The position numbers were made by a program, and so were the translations under genes. The notes below the pieces were generated by a model that was not told the origin of the DNA, ran no database searches, and worked only from the letters and a program-made list of their open reading frames with translations. Source: Mycolicibacterium neoaurum (GTDB lineage: Bacteria; Actinomycetota; Actinomycetes; Mycobacteriales; Mycobacteriaceae). Taken from it: 64,000 nucleotides of DNA. The stretch is from NCBI RefSeq assembly GCF_036946495.1, contig NZ_JAQIIX010000002.1, positions 1,054,001 through 1,118,000 on the forward strand, written 5' to 3'. Below, in pieces: positions 7,798-17,092 of this stretch. The stretch's first letter is position 1. Every line of letters starts with the position of its first letter.

Positions 7798-9279
7798 CTA
7801 TGCCGACGGCGGCACCAGCATGGACTCCCAGCTGTGCTCGCCGGACTGCGCCAGGTCGCCCTGCGTGTAGCGCCTGCCGTCGGGTCCGATGTACGAACCG
7901 GTGGCCGGGTCGTACACCGCGACCGCCACATTCTGCGGGGCATCGCCCACGGGCGCCCCGCCGACCGGAGCGGCGGGCGGCGGCGGTTCGCCCGGAGCGG
8001 ACACCCCGGGCGGGTACTGCGGCACACCCTGCCCACTGAGCGTCGCGTTCGGGTCGCCCTTCCAGTTGTAGCCGTCGTTGAGTGGGACGTACTCCTCATC
8101 GCTCTCGCAGATCTCCACGGTGGGCGCGCGTTTCCACGGTTTCGTCTCGCACGGGATGTTGCGCACCCCGCGGACGTTGAGATCGGAGTTCTGCGGCACC
8201 CGGCAGTACAGCTCCCCCGATGGGCGGTCCGGGGCGTCGACGTCGGTGGGGATGCGCTGCTGTCGGGCCGGTAGGAATCCGGTGTTGCATGGCGGCGGCC
8301 AGTTCAGATTCAGGTTGAAGTCCAGATAGATTCCGCGGTAGGCCTGTTTGGTGTTCGCATTGGCCGCAGTGATGGCGGACATGACGGCCGTTCCCTGCGG
8401 GTACAGCACCAGCAGTTGCTCCAGATCGGCGCGATAGGTCACCGCGATATCGCCCAGGCTGACCATGTTGGCCAGCAGGACCGGTAGCGCGGGAGCGAAC
8501 CGGTCGAACAGCGCCTGGCCCTCCTGCAGGGCGGGTCCGCCCTGGTTGAGCAGATCGCCGAAAGCGGCGTCCTGGGCCGCGAACTGGCCGGTCACCGACG
8601 CCATCCGCGACGCCCACGTCTGGATCGAATCAGCGGTCCGCGCTTGGGAGTCCAGCACTGCCGGTGACTGGTCGATCAATGTGGTCAGCTGATCGGTGAC
8701 AGCACCGGCATCGGTGGCGACAGCGGTCGAACCGTCGACGATCCGGGCGAGTTCACGCCCGAGACCGCCGACCGCGGTGTCGGCCTCGTCGACCAGGGTG
8801 CGCAGATTCTCCCGCGGAATGGCTTGCAGCGCAGTATTGGTCGCATCGAGCAGACCGGCGATATCGGCGGGCACCGATACCCTGTCGGCTGCGATGGCAT
8901 CGCCATCGCGCAGGTTCGGGCCATCCGCCCCGTTCGGGGTCAGTTCGACGAACTGTTCACCGATGGCCGACCGGCTGTGCACCGCGGCGGAAACATCGGC
9001 GGGCACCGGGGTGTCCGATTCCAGTGTGAGGACGGCCCGAACCCCGACGTCGGTCACATCGACGGAGGTGACGCGACCGATTTCGTCACCGCGGTAGGTC
9101 ACCACCGATGTCGGATAGAGCCCGCCGGAACGGGGCAGCTCAAGGGTGACCTCATAGCGCCCGACACCCAGCAGTGCCGGTGCTTGGACGAATCCGAAAA
9201 GCATGACCGCGCCGGCGATCACGGTGATCGAGCCGAGGACGGCCAGTTGGATCCAAACCTTGCGGTGCAGACGTATCAC
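7798..9279 (-). CDS. mceF: MceF, MCE-family substrate-binding subunit
   Basis: This 493-residue protein is the last of six MCE proteins in the operon. One N-terminal membrane anchor (VLGSITVIAGAVMLFGFVQ) is followed by the MCE/MlaD domain (about residues 38-120), helical DUF3407-type repeats, and a long polar, proline/glycine-rich C-terminal region. MCE proteins form a hexameric tunnel that carries lipids (fatty acids, sterols) from the outer envelope to the YrbE permease. The GTG start is one base after the mceE stop. Which of the known mce clusters this corresponds to cannot be fixed by reading alone. Confidence 0.88.
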   Translation of the reverse strand: MIRLHRKVWIQLAVLGSITVIAGAVMLFGFVQAPALLGVGRYEVTLELPRSGGLYPTSVVTYRGDEIGRVTSVDVTDVGVRAVLTLESDTPVPADVSAAVHSRSAIGEQFVELTPNGADGPNLRDGDAIAADRVSVPADIAGLLDATNTALQAIPRENLRTLVDEADTAVGGLGRELARIVDGSTAVATDAGAVTDQLTTLIDQSPAVLDSQARTADSIQTWASRMASVTGQFAAQDAAFGDLLNQGGPALQEGQALFDRFAPALPVLLANMVSLGDIAVTYRADLEQLLVLYPQGTAVMSAITAANANTKQAYRGIYLDFNLNLNWPPPCNTGFLPARQQRIPTDVDAPDRPSGELYCRVPQNSDLNVRGVRNIPCETKPWKRAPTVEICESDEEYVPLNDGYNWKGDPNATLSGQGVPQYPPGVSAPGEPPPPAAPVGGAPVGDAPQNVAVAVYDPATGSYIGPDGRRYTQGDLAQSGEHSWESMLVPPSA

Positions 9280-9280
9280 T

Positions 9281-10402
9281 TCAGTACGACCCCCACCGGT
9301 ACGGTGCGACCAGCGGGTTGCCCGCCGTGTACGGGCTCGGCATGGTGCCGATGGTGCGGCCCCACTGCATCTCCAGTTCGGTCAGGTTGCCTTCCCACCG
9401 GGTACCGGTGAAGATGCTGCTGTCCAGCCGACTCAGGGTGAGATCGACGATGAGGCTGATATTGGCGAAGTCGCCGCGGAACCAGTTCGGGATGGTGCTC
9501 TTCACCCACGGGTAGGTGGACAGGAAGTCCAGGCCCCTGGTGAGGGCGGGTCCGGCATCGGCGAGCTCGCGGAACACCGGCGCGATCTGGCGCAGATTGT
9601 TCACCAACGATTCGCGGCTCTGCTGCACCGTCGAGTTCGCGATGGCGCTGAACTTGCCCAGCGCGTCGATGGCATCGGCCAGTTTGGTTCGCGAGTCGGC
9701 GAGAACCTTCAGCGCCTGCGGCATGGTGGTCAGCGCCCGGTCGACGACGACGTCGTTGGCGGCGACCTGTCCGGCGAGGTCGTTGAGATGTTCGGTGGCG
9801 GTGATGATGTCGTCGGTTTGCGCGTTCAACGCGCTGATGAAGGTGTCCAGTTGGGTGAGCAGACTCCGCATATCGTCTTCACGCCCGGCCAGCGCTGTCG
9901 CGAAACTCTGGTTGATCTCCTGCAACTGAGCCAGCCCGCCGCCGTTGAGCAGGACCGACACCGAGGCCAGGGTCTGCTCCGTGGTGGGGTAGGTCGCGGC
10001 CGCGGACAGCGGTATCACCGAACCGTCGGTCAACCGACCCTGCGGGACCGCGTCGGTGGGTGGGGCGAGCTCGATGTGCATGGAGCCCAGCAAGCTGGTC
10101 TGGCCGACCTTGGCCGTGGCGTTGGCGGGCAGCACGACGCCTCCGTCGATCCGCATGGTGACCAGGGCGTGCCAGTCCTGAACCTCGATCTTGGTGACGT
10201 TCCCGACGTTGACGTCGGCAACCCGGACGCGGGTGTTCTGCTGGATGACCACGACGTCGGGTAGCTGCGCCTGGATGGTGTACGACCCGTCGCCGCTGCC
10301 GGCGGTGCCGGGTAAACTCAACGAGTTCAGGCCTCGCCATTGGCATCCCGGAACCAGTACCAACACCGCGATGAGTATCCCGACCACCGCGCCGCGCCTC
10401 AT
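9281..10402 (-). CDS. mceE: MceE lipoprotein (LprN-like)
   Basis: This 373-residue MCE protein has a signal peptide ending in a lipobox (LVLVPGC, lipidated Cys20), as in the fifth MCE protein of every mycobacterial mce operon. The MCE domain spans about residues 40-120 (YTIQAQLPDVVVIQQNTRVR onward), with helical repeats after it. The lipid anchor would hold the complex at the outer face of the cytoplasmic membrane. The ATG start overlaps the mceD stop by four bases (ATGA). Confidence 0.9.
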   Translation of the reverse strand: MRRGAVVGILIAVLVLVPGCQWRGLNSLSLPGTAGSGDGSYTIQAQLPDVVVIQQNTRVRVADVNVGNVTKIEVQDWHALVTMRIDGGVVLPANATAKVGQTSLLGSMHIELAPPTDAVPQGRLTDGSVIPLSAAATYPTTEQTLASVSVLLNGGGLAQLQEINQSFATALAGREDDMRSLLTQLDTFISALNAQTDDIITATEHLNDLAGQVAANDVVVDRALTTMPQALKVLADSRTKLADAIDALGKFSAIANSTVQQSRESLVNNLRQIAPVFRELADAGPALTRGLDFLSTYPWVKSTIPNWFRGDFANISLIVDLTLSRLDSSIFTGTRWEGNLTELEMQWGRTIGTMPSPYTAGNPLVAPYRWGSY

Positions 10403-11682
10403 GGTGTACCGCCCGGCACCATCAGACCGGGCAGCCCGGCGGCTGGGTCGGTCGGGACCGCGGGCCCCTCGGCTGCGAGCATGCCGATCGGGTCCGGCGG
10501 AGGCACAGGCGGGACGAAGTCGGGTCGGAGTCGGTTCTCGCTGTAGGTGATCTCGTTGGGGCGTGCGGTGGCCCCGACGAACGGGTTCCCGCCGATCGGC
10601 AGGAAGTTGTACTGGCGGTTCTTGACGATCGGCGCCAGATACTGCGTGCAGAGTTTGGCGGATTGTTCGCTGTTCAGTCTGGAGGCGGCCTGCACCGCGC
10701 CGCAGATGAATCCGACGGTGTTGGCGAAGTTGCCCAGTGCCATGATGCCGGTGACCGCGGCCTGCGCCGGCTGATAGATGTTCATGAAGTTCTGGAACAC
10801 CGTCGGCGCGACATGCAGGATCTGCTTGACGTCGCCGCGGCGATCATTGAGCGCGGTGGTGATGGCGGTGAACCGGTCGACGGTGGTGCCCAGCGATTCC
10901 CTGTTATCGGCGATGAACCCGCGCAGGTCGGTGACGGCGGCATCGAGACCCGATGTGGCATCGGCGATCTCGTCGGGTGTGTTGGACAGCACGGTGGACA
11001 CATCGGCGAGGTTCACGTTGAACCGGGCCATCAGGTCACTGCTGGCGGACAGCGCCGACACCAGCATCTGCAGGTTGCGGACGGTGCTGAAGATATCGGT
11101 GCTGTGGTCACCGAGCACCGACATCGCCTGTGAGAGCTTGCGGACGGTGTCACGGGCGGTGCCACCCTGGCCGCGCAGGTTCTCCGCCGCGCTGTTGATG
11201 AATTCGCCGACGGCGTTCGGGCCGCCGGGCGTGGTCGGCTGCAGGGATTCGGTGAGCTTCTGCAGTTGCGCGCGGAAGTCGTCCCATTCCACCGGAACGG
11301 CCGTGCGTTCCTGCGGAATTGCGGTGCCGGCGGCGAGTTTCGGTCCACCGTCATAGGCGGGCACCAGTTGGATGGCCCGGGCGCTCACCAAGGACGGGGA
11401 CAACACGGCGGCCCGGACGTCGGCGGGGACCGGGTACCGGGCGTCCACCGAGAAGGTGACCTTGATGTTCTGCGGTTGCGGCTCGATCGCTTCGATAGCG
11501 CCGACGGCGACGCCGAGAATCCGGACCTCGTCACCCACATAAAGGCCATTGGTATTGGCGAAATAGCCGACGTAGGTGTTGGTGACGACCCGGTCCCACC
11601 ACGAGGTGCCCACGACCGAGATGCCGGCGACCAGCAGCACCGACAGCGCGGCGGCCAGGGCGATCCGCAACTTCGCGATCAT
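10399..11682 (-). CDS. mceD: MceD, MCE-family substrate-binding subunit
   Basis: This 427-residue protein has an N-terminal anchor (ALAAALSVLLVAGISVVG) and an MCE domain at about residues 35-115 (YFANTNGLYVGDEVRILGV). A long helical region rich in Thr/Asp heptads follows, then a Pro-rich C-terminus. It is a subunit of the six-protein MCE tunnel. It is coupled at both ends by ATGA overlaps, to mceC upstream and mceE downstream, which favours equimolar synthesis. Confidence 0.9.
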   Translation of the reverse strand: MIAKLRIALAAALSVLLVAGISVVGTSWWDRVVTNTYVGYFANTNGLYVGDEVRILGVAVGAIEAIEPQPQNIKVTFSVDARYPVPADVRAAVLSPSLVSARAIQLVPAYDGGPKLAAGTAIPQERTAVPVEWDDFRAQLQKLTESLQPTTPGGPNAVGEFINSAAENLRGQGGTARDTVRKLSQAMSVLGDHSTDIFSTVRNLQMLVSALSASSDLMARFNVNLADVSTVLSNTPDEIADATSGLDAAVTDLRGFIADNRESLGTTVDRFTAITTALNDRRGDVKQILHVAPTVFQNFMNIYQPAQAAVTGIMALGNFANTVGFICGAVQAASRLNSEQSAKLCTQYLAPIVKNRQYNFLPIGGNPFVGATARPNEITYSENRLRPDFVPPVPPPDPIGMLAAEGPAVPTDPAAGLPGLMVPGGTP

Positions 11683-12971
11683 GGTGCCACCTCACCGGGT
11701 GCGGGAACGTACACAGCGGTCGGGCCGACCGGCGCAGGACCGGAGAATCCGGGCGGTGGGGTTGCAGGTGGACCCGGCGGTGGGCCACCCGGTGGCGGGC
11801 CGGGCAGCGGCGGCCGGTAGGGGTATCGAGGATCACCGGGTTGTCCGGTGATGGCATCGGGCAGTGTCAGATTCGGCTCGCCACCCTGCCCGGTGCGTGG
11901 AAACGGCACCGGTAGCGCCGGGGTGCCAGGTTGGCCCACACCGGGGTCGACGAGCTGCGAGGGCACCTGCACATTCGGGTCCAGACCCAGATCCGAGAAG
12001 GCCGCATCGACGAACGGTTGGACGAACTGCCCCGGCAGCAGGTTTACCACCGAGGCCTTGAAGAACGGGCCGGATCCGAGCACTTCACCGAAGGACATCG
12101 CGTAGCGGCGCAACAGGTACAGGGTGCGCTGTAATTCCTGTTTACGGTTGTCAAGGATCGACAGCACCCCGTTGAGCTTGTCCAGGGCGGGTGTGAGTTG
12201 TTCGCGGTTGTCGGCAACCAGTCCGGACAACTGGGCCGATGCCGCTGCCAGATTGCCCATCAACGCGTCGACCGAATCTCGCTGTGACAGCAGTTCGGCC
12301 AGTAGCGAGTTGGCGTTGACCACGAGCGCGGCGATCTGGTCGCTGCGTTTGGCCAGTACTCCGGTCACCTTGTTCGCATCAGCGAGCAGAGTGCGCAGCT
12401 GGGCGTCGCGGGTGTTGAGGGTGTCGGAGAACTGCGCGACACCTTCGAGAGCGAGCTTCAGGTCGGCCGGGGTGTTCTGGAAGGTCTCGGCCAGGGTCGA
12501 CAATGCGGTGGAGAGTTGGGTGGTGTCCAGCCCACTGATCGTGGTGGTGAGATCGCCGAGGGCGGTGGGCAGATCGTAGGGCGAGGTGGTCCGCTCCAAG
12601 GGGATGGTGCCGGCGAGTTCGCCGTCGCCCTGCGGGGTGAGTTCGAGCATCTTGGTGCCCAGCACCGTCTCGGTCTTGATGGCCGCCTCGGTGCGGTCAC
12701 CGAGTTCGACATCGTCGTCGACGGTGAACTCGACGAGGACTTTGGTGCCCTCCAGCGTCACGCTCGACACGCGGCCGACGCCATATCCGGAGACCCGGAC
12801 ATCGCTGCCCGGTTTGATACCACCGGCCTCGGCGAAATACGCGGTGTAGTCCGAGGTCCCCTTGATGAGGGGCAGTTTGTCGTAGGAGAACGCGGCGACC
12901 ACGACGGCGACCAGCACGAGGGTGCCCACGGCTCCGACGGCCGCGCGGTTGCGTTCGGCGATGGGTTTCAT
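11679..12971 (-). CDS. mceC: MceC, MCE-family substrate-binding subunit
   Basis: This 430-residue protein has an N-terminal anchor (AVGTLVLVAVVVAAFSYDKL), an MCE domain (YTAYFAEAGGIKPGSDVRVSG), helical repeats and an extremely Pro/Gly-rich C-terminal tail (the last 60 or so residues). The ATG at 12971 is chosen because it overlaps the mceB stop as ATGA and gives a normal MCE N-terminus. The open frame continues upstream to 13064 within mceB without family similarity. Confidence 0.9.
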   Translation of the reverse strand: MKPIAERNRAAVGAVGTLVLVAVVVAAFSYDKLPLIKGTSDYTAYFAEAGGIKPGSDVRVSGYGVGRVSSVTLEGTKVLVEFTVDDDVELGDRTEAAIKTETVLGTKMLELTPQGDGELAGTIPLERTTSPYDLPTALGDLTTTISGLDTTQLSTALSTLAETFQNTPADLKLALEGVAQFSDTLNTRDAQLRTLLADANKVTGVLAKRSDQIAALVVNANSLLAELLSQRDSVDALMGNLAAASAQLSGLVADNREQLTPALDKLNGVLSILDNRKQELQRTLYLLRRYAMSFGEVLGSGPFFKASVVNLLPGQFVQPFVDAAFSDLGLDPNVQVPSQLVDPGVGQPGTPALPVPFPRTGQGGEPNLTLPDAITGQPGDPRYPYRPPLPGPPPGGPPPGPPATPPPGFSGPAPVGPTAVYVPAPGEVAP

Positions 12972-14002
12972 TTCTTCGGTGTGCACCTTCCGGTGTCCTG
13001 GCCGGCCAGCTTGATGTACACGGGTTGACCGCCCTTCCCGTTTACCTTGAGCGCGGCATCGCACAGATAGAAGCCGAAGTAGTCGCCGTAGAGACCCTGC
13101 CGGGCCAGGATCTGGTAGGTATCGGGCAGGGTCCGCACCAGCTCGTCGACGTAATCGTGGTCGGCCATGATCTGTCCGGAGACCCGGTCCGTTTGTGCCA
13201 CTGCCTCTTTCACCGGTTCCCGGGCCTGCACCAACAGGTCGGCCACCGTGCCGGCCGCGGCACTGATGTGTGCCACGCCGGTGGCGATATCGTCACGGCG
13301 GTCGGCGAGACCCTGTACCAGGCTCGACAGGTCACCCAGCCCCGCGGAGAACTGGTCATCGCGTGCGGCGAAGGTAGTCAGCACAGTGTTGAGGTTGGTG
13401 ATCACCTGCCCGATCAGTTCGTCGCGTCCGGCCAACGTCCTGGTCAGCGCCGAGGCCTGGGCCAGTACCGAGGACACGGTGCCGCCCTGGCCCTGGAACA
13501 CCGTGAGCAGTTGCCCGGACAAGGCGTTCACCTGGTCGGGATCGAGCGCTCGGAACAGCGGGCGGAAGCCACCGATCAGCGCGTCGACATCGAGGGCCGG
13601 GTGGGTGCGCTCCAGCGGGATGGTCTCGCCGGGCTGTAGCGGCCGCACCGAACCGGGGCCCTCCTCCAGCGCGAGATAGCGGTCACCGATCAGGTTCTCG
13701 TAGCGCACCGCGGCCGTGGTCCCCTCGGTGAGGGACAAATCCCGGTCGACAGCGAAATCGACGGTGACGGTGCCATCCTCGTGCAGGGTCAGGTCGGTCA
13801 CCTTGCCCACCTCGACGCCGGCGATGCGGACGAAGTTGCCGCCCTTGAGACCGGATATGTTGGTGAACACGGCGCTGTAGGCGACCCGTGAGTCGAAGCG
13901 GAACTGCCCGAAGACCGTGACGAGGGCGAACAGGAACACCAGGCACATGGCGGTGAACCCCGCGACCCGCACCACGGTGCCGGTGATGCTCTTACGGCGC
14001 AT
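12968..14002 (-). CDS. mceB: MceB, MCE-family substrate-binding subunit
   Basis: This 344-residue protein has an N-terminal anchor (VAGFTAMCLVFLFALVTVFG), an MCE domain (YSAVFTNISGLKGGNFVRIAG) and helical repeats. It has the short C-terminus with two cysteines (LCDAALKV...GRCTPKK) that characterises MceB proteins and probably forms a disulfide outside the membrane. It follows mceA after 12 bases and is coupled to mceC by ATGA. Confidence 0.9.
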   Translation of the reverse strand: MRRKSITGTVVRVAGFTAMCLVFLFALVTVFGQFRFDSRVAYSAVFTNISGLKGGNFVRIAGVEVGKVTDLTLHEDGTVTVDFAVDRDLSLTEGTTAAVRYENLIGDRYLALEEGPGSVRPLQPGETIPLERTHPALDVDALIGGFRPLFRALDPDQVNALSGQLLTVFQGQGGTVSSVLAQASALTRTLAGRDELIGQVITNLNTVLTTFAARDDQFSAGLGDLSSLVQGLADRRDDIATGVAHISAAAGTVADLLVQAREPVKEAVAQTDRVSGQIMADHDYVDELVRTLPDTYQILARQGLYGDYFGFYLCDAALKVNGKGGQPVYIKLAGQDTGRCTPKK

Positions 14003-14014
14003 GACGGGTCCTTC

Positions 14015-15340
14015 CTACGGGACGGGTGGGCCGGGGGGCGGGAATGTCACCGGGGCCGGCGGCAGCGGGAACGGTGGCGCAGGCGCTCCGAACGGGCCGG
14101 GCCCCGGGGCGGGGCCGCCGGGATAGCGGATGCTCGGTGGTTCGGGAACCGCGCGGGTGACCGGAAGATAGTTGGCCCAGCCGGGGAACCCGATGCCGGG
14201 GTTGGTGCGTATCTCGTTGGGCAGGGCGCCCCATCCGGTGTCGGTGACCAGCGCCTTGACCGGGAAGTTCTGGCTGACATCGGGTAGTGAACCGCAGCTC
14301 GGCTTCCCACCCGGACCCCCGGTGGCATTGGTCTTGGGCAGGTTCTGCGGGAACCGGTAGGCGTCGTCGCCGGCGAGCATCGCGGCATCCATGACCACCG
14401 ATTTCCCGTTGCCGCCGAGGGCATCACGGCCACCGTGCTCCAGGAACCACACTGCGCCCTGGAACAGACAGGTGTATGTCGGTGAGTACTTCATCAGCAG
14501 GGCCGTTGTCGGGTCGAGGAGATTCATGGCACGAACCAGTGCAGGTTGGTTGCCGCCGATCACGTCGATACCCGATCGGGAGAAGCCGACCGCCGAGAGC
14601 AGCAGGTTGTCCAACGCCTGCGCGTGACTGGTGATGGTCGCCGAGGTCGTCGAGAACGAATCGAGGATCGATACAATGTCCTGGGCCGCAACCGAATACG
14701 CGGCAGTGGTCTGACCGAACAATTGCCAGTCGCGTTGCACGGTGGGCATCCGTGGATTGACCGCCGTTAGCACCTTGTTCGCTTCGGTGATCGCTATACC
14801 GATCCGGTTGCCCTTGCCGCGCAGCGATTCCGACACCGCGGCCAGCACGGCGTTGAGCTTGGCCGGGTCGACGGCCTGCACGACGGCCTGCAGGTTCTCG
14901 AAGACCGTGTTGACCTCGACGGTGACATTGCGACTGCGCAGCACCGCACCGGGTGTGAGCCGGTCCGGGCTGGGCCCGGAATCCGGCACGACGAGATCCA
15001 CATATTTGGCACCGAAGGCCGTGGTGGACTTGATCTCGGCCTCGACGTTGGCGGGCAGATGCTCGAAAGGTCCGGGATACATGTTCAGATGCAGTGCGGC
15101 GATTCCCGATTCGATGCCGATCGATCCGACCTCGCCGACCTGCACACCACGCAGTTTGACCTTCGCGCCGTTCTCCATCACCAGGCCGGCGCGATCGGAT
15201 ATCAGCGTGACGGGCACGAACGTGCGCAGCGTCCCGGAGAACAACAGCGCGGTCATGACCGTCAGGGCGATGATGACGATCAGCAGGATGGGTGCGTACC
15301 AGATCGGGTCGATCTTGTCGCGACGCGGTGCATTGTTCAC
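14015..15340 (-). CDS. mceA: MceA, MCE-family substrate-binding subunit
   Basis: This 441-residue protein is the first MCE protein after the permease genes. It has an N-terminal anchor (APILLIVIIALTVMTALLFSG), an MCE domain at about residues 38-120 (DRAGLVMENGAKVKLRGVQVG), a helical DUF3407 region, and a Pro-rich tail. The GTG start is four bases from the yrbEB stop. MceA-type proteins contact substrate and host or environmental lipids, so it helps define the specificity of the system. An unlinked MceA-like paralogue is at 50204-51412. Confidence 0.9.
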   Translation of the reverse strand: MNNAPRRDKIDPIWYAPILLIVIIALTVMTALLFSGTLRTFVPVTLISDRAGLVMENGAKVKLRGVQVGEVGSIGIESGIAALHLNMYPGPFEHLPANVEAEIKSTTAFGAKYVDLVVPDSGPSPDRLTPGAVLRSRNVTVEVNTVFENLQAVVQAVDPAKLNAVLAAVSESLRGKGNRIGIAITEANKVLTAVNPRMPTVQRDWQLFGQTTAAYSVAAQDIVSILDSFSTTSATITSHAQALDNLLLSAVGFSRSGIDVIGGNQPALVRAMNLLDPTTALLMKYSPTYTCLFQGAVWFLEHGGRDALGGNGKSVVMDAAMLAGDDAYRFPQNLPKTNATGGPGGKPSCGSLPDVSQNFPVKALVTDTGWGALPNEIRTNPGIGFPGWANYLPVTRAVPEPPSIRYPGGPAPGPGPFGAPAPPFPLPPAPVTFPPPGPPVP

Positions 15341-15343
15341 GCG

Positions 15344-16162
15344 CTATCCCGAGAGATGGAAGTTGCCGGACTGCCCGTACACCGACAGCGTGATGGTCAA
15401 CAGGACGAATACCGTTGCGGTGACCGAGGTCCGTACGGCACGGCCGACCGCTTCCCCGACGCCGGCCGGACCGCCGGTTGCAGTGAATCCGTAGTACGTG
15501 TGCACGACCATCACCGCGGCGGCCATCGACAGCGCCGCCACAAAGGACCACAGTAGGTCCGATGGCCGAAGGAACGTCGAGAAGTAATGGTCGTAGACAC
15601 CGGCGGACTGACCATAGACGAAGGTGGTGCCCAACCGCGTTGCCAGGAAGGACATCAGGACGGCGACGGTGTAGAGCGGAATCACCACCACGACGCCTGC
15701 CACGATGCGGGTGGACACCAGATAGGTGATGGCCCGGATGCCCATCACCTCGAGAGCGTCGATCTCCTCGTTGATCCGCATGGCACCCAGCTGCGCGGTG
15801 GCACCCGCACCGATGGTGGCGGCCAGGGCCACCCCGGCGGTGGCGGGTGCGATGAACCGGACGTTGAGGAAGGCCGACAGGAACCCGGTGAGCGCCTCGA
15901 TGCCGACATTGGACAGCGTGTTGTACCCCTGCACAGCGATCAACGCGCCGGTGGACAGCGTGAGGAAACCGATGATGACGACGGTGCCACCGATCACGGC
16001 CAGAGCGCCGGTGCCCATGCCCATCACCGCGATCAGCCGCAGCACCTCACCCGGGTAGCGGCGGACCGCGTCACCGATATGGGCCAGGGACTGGCCGTAG
16101 AAGGCGGTCTGCTCACCCAGCAGGCGGGTCCGGTCCACCAGCCCTTGCCCGAAAGTGGTCAT
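15344..16162 (-). CDS. yrbEB: YrbEB, MlaE-type permease of the Mce transporter
   Basis: This 272-residue integral membrane permease has the MlaE/YrbE signature (GAGATAQLGAMRINEEIDAL, with the EEIDALE motif that contacts the ATPase) and about five or six spans. Together with YrbEA it forms the membrane core of the lipid importer, energised by the unlinked ATPase MceG/Mkl, which is not encoded in this window. The ATG shares one base with the yrbEA stop (TGATG). The longer open frame upstream is an out-of-phase reading of yrbEA. Confidence 0.92.
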   Translation of the reverse strand: MTTFGQGLVDRTRLLGEQTAFYGQSLAHIGDAVRRYPGEVLRLIAVMGMGTGALAVIGGTVVIIGFLTLSTGALIAVQGYNTLSNVGIEALTGFLSAFLNVRFIAPATAGVALAATIGAGATAQLGAMRINEEIDALEVMGIRAITYLVSTRIVAGVVVVIPLYTVAVLMSFLATRLGTTFVYGQSAGVYDHYFSTFLRPSDLLWSFVAALSMAAAVMVVHTYYGFTATGGPAGVGEAVGRAVRTSVTATVFVLLTITLSVYGQSGNFHLSG

Positions 16163-16929
16163 CAGGGAGCCACTTTCACGCCGAGTGCGGTGGCCAGGAT
16201 GTTGATCAGGAACAGCGCCATGAACGCGAAGACCACGGTCTCGTTGACCGCGTTGCCCACGCCGGTCGGTCCGCCGCCCACCGACAGCCCCTTGTAGCAC
16301 GCGATCAAGCCGGCGGAGAGCCCGAACAGCAGCGCCTTGATCAGTGAGACGATGACCTGCGGCAGACCCGTGAGCAGTGTCAGGCCCGCGACGAAGGCTC
16401 CCGGCGTGACGTTCTGCACGTAGACCACGAACAGGTAGCTGCCGGTCAGTCCCACCACGGCCACCACCGAGTAGAGCATCAGGGCGACGAAGGTGGCCGC
16501 GATGACGCGGGGCACCACCAGCGCCTGTACCGGGTTGACGCCGATGACCTTCATCGCGTCGATCTCTTCGCGGATGGTGCGGGCACCGAGATCGGCGCAC
16601 ATGGCGGTGGCGCCGGCACCGGCGACGACGATGGCCGTGACGACGGGGCCCACTTGGGTCACCGAGGCCAATGCGGCACCGGCTCCGGAAAGGTCACCGG
16701 CACCGATTTCGAGCAACACGATGTTGAGCGTGAAGACGATCAGCACCGTGTAGGGAATGGACAGCATGATGGTCGGGAAAATCGATACCCGGGCCACGAA
16801 AGCGATCTGTTCGAAGAGCTCCCGCCATGCGAAGGGCCGCCGGAACATGGCACCGAACGATTCCGCGCTGAGCACCATGAAGCCGCCCACGGCATCCATG
16901 GACTTCGTCAACTGACCGGAGGCGCTCAT
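16162..16929 (-). CDS. yrbEA: YrbEA, MlaE-type permease of the Mce transporter
   Basis: This 255-residue permease is the first gene of the mce operon. It has the MlaE signature CADLGARTIREEIDAMKVIG (about residues 115-134) and VVPRVIAATFVALMLYS after it. The N-terminal amphipathic stretch (RPFAWRELFEQIAFVARVS) is typical. The operon reads yrbEA, yrbEB, mceA to mceF without a gap above 12 bases. It is divergent from the zinc-finger gene, with 163 bases of regulatory space between them. Confidence 0.92.
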   Translation of the reverse strand: MSASGQLTKSMDAVGGFMVLSAESFGAMFRRPFAWRELFEQIAFVARVSIFPTIMLSIPYTVLIVFTLNIVLLEIGAGDLSGAGAALASVTQVGPVVTAIVVAGAGATAMCADLGARTIREEIDAMKVIGVNPVQALVVPRVIAATFVALMLYSVVAVVGLTGSYLFVVYVQNVTPGAFVAGLTLLTGLPQVIVSLIKALLFGLSAGLIACYKGLSVGGGPTGVGNAVNETVVFAFMALFLINILATALGVKVAP

Positions 16930-16937
16930 CGCGGCGG

Positions 16938-16943
16938 ACGTTA
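16938..16943 (-). promoter_or_regulatory. Possible -10 of the mce operon
   Basis: TAACGT on the minus strand lies eight bases before the yrbEA ATG, so the mRNA would begin within a base or two of the start codon. The match is reasonable, but no -35 is convincing. Confidence 0.4.
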
Positions 16944-17079
16944 TGGCCGGTGGAATTTGCTGTCAAAGGCAGCTGGTCGCAATATGGCGACGTCAATATC
17001 CGATTTTGCTGGTGGCAATTGCTCGCACGATTTAGCTCAGCTTGATTCGATCACGCTGACGCATAGTGCCCGCGCTGCG

Positions 17080-17085
17080 TAGACT
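17080..17085 (+). promoter_or_regulatory. -10 element, leaderless zf-UBP gene
   Basis: TAGACT, seven bases before GTG 17093. It supports this GTG over the upstream in-frame ATG at 17066. Confidence 0.6.
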
Positions 17086-17092
17086 CACCCGC

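Noticed and set aside
7798..17092. Naming the cluster as a specific numbered mce operon (mce1-mce8)
   Set aside because: The gene order is the same in all mce operons, and the assignment needs a phylogeny I cannot run.
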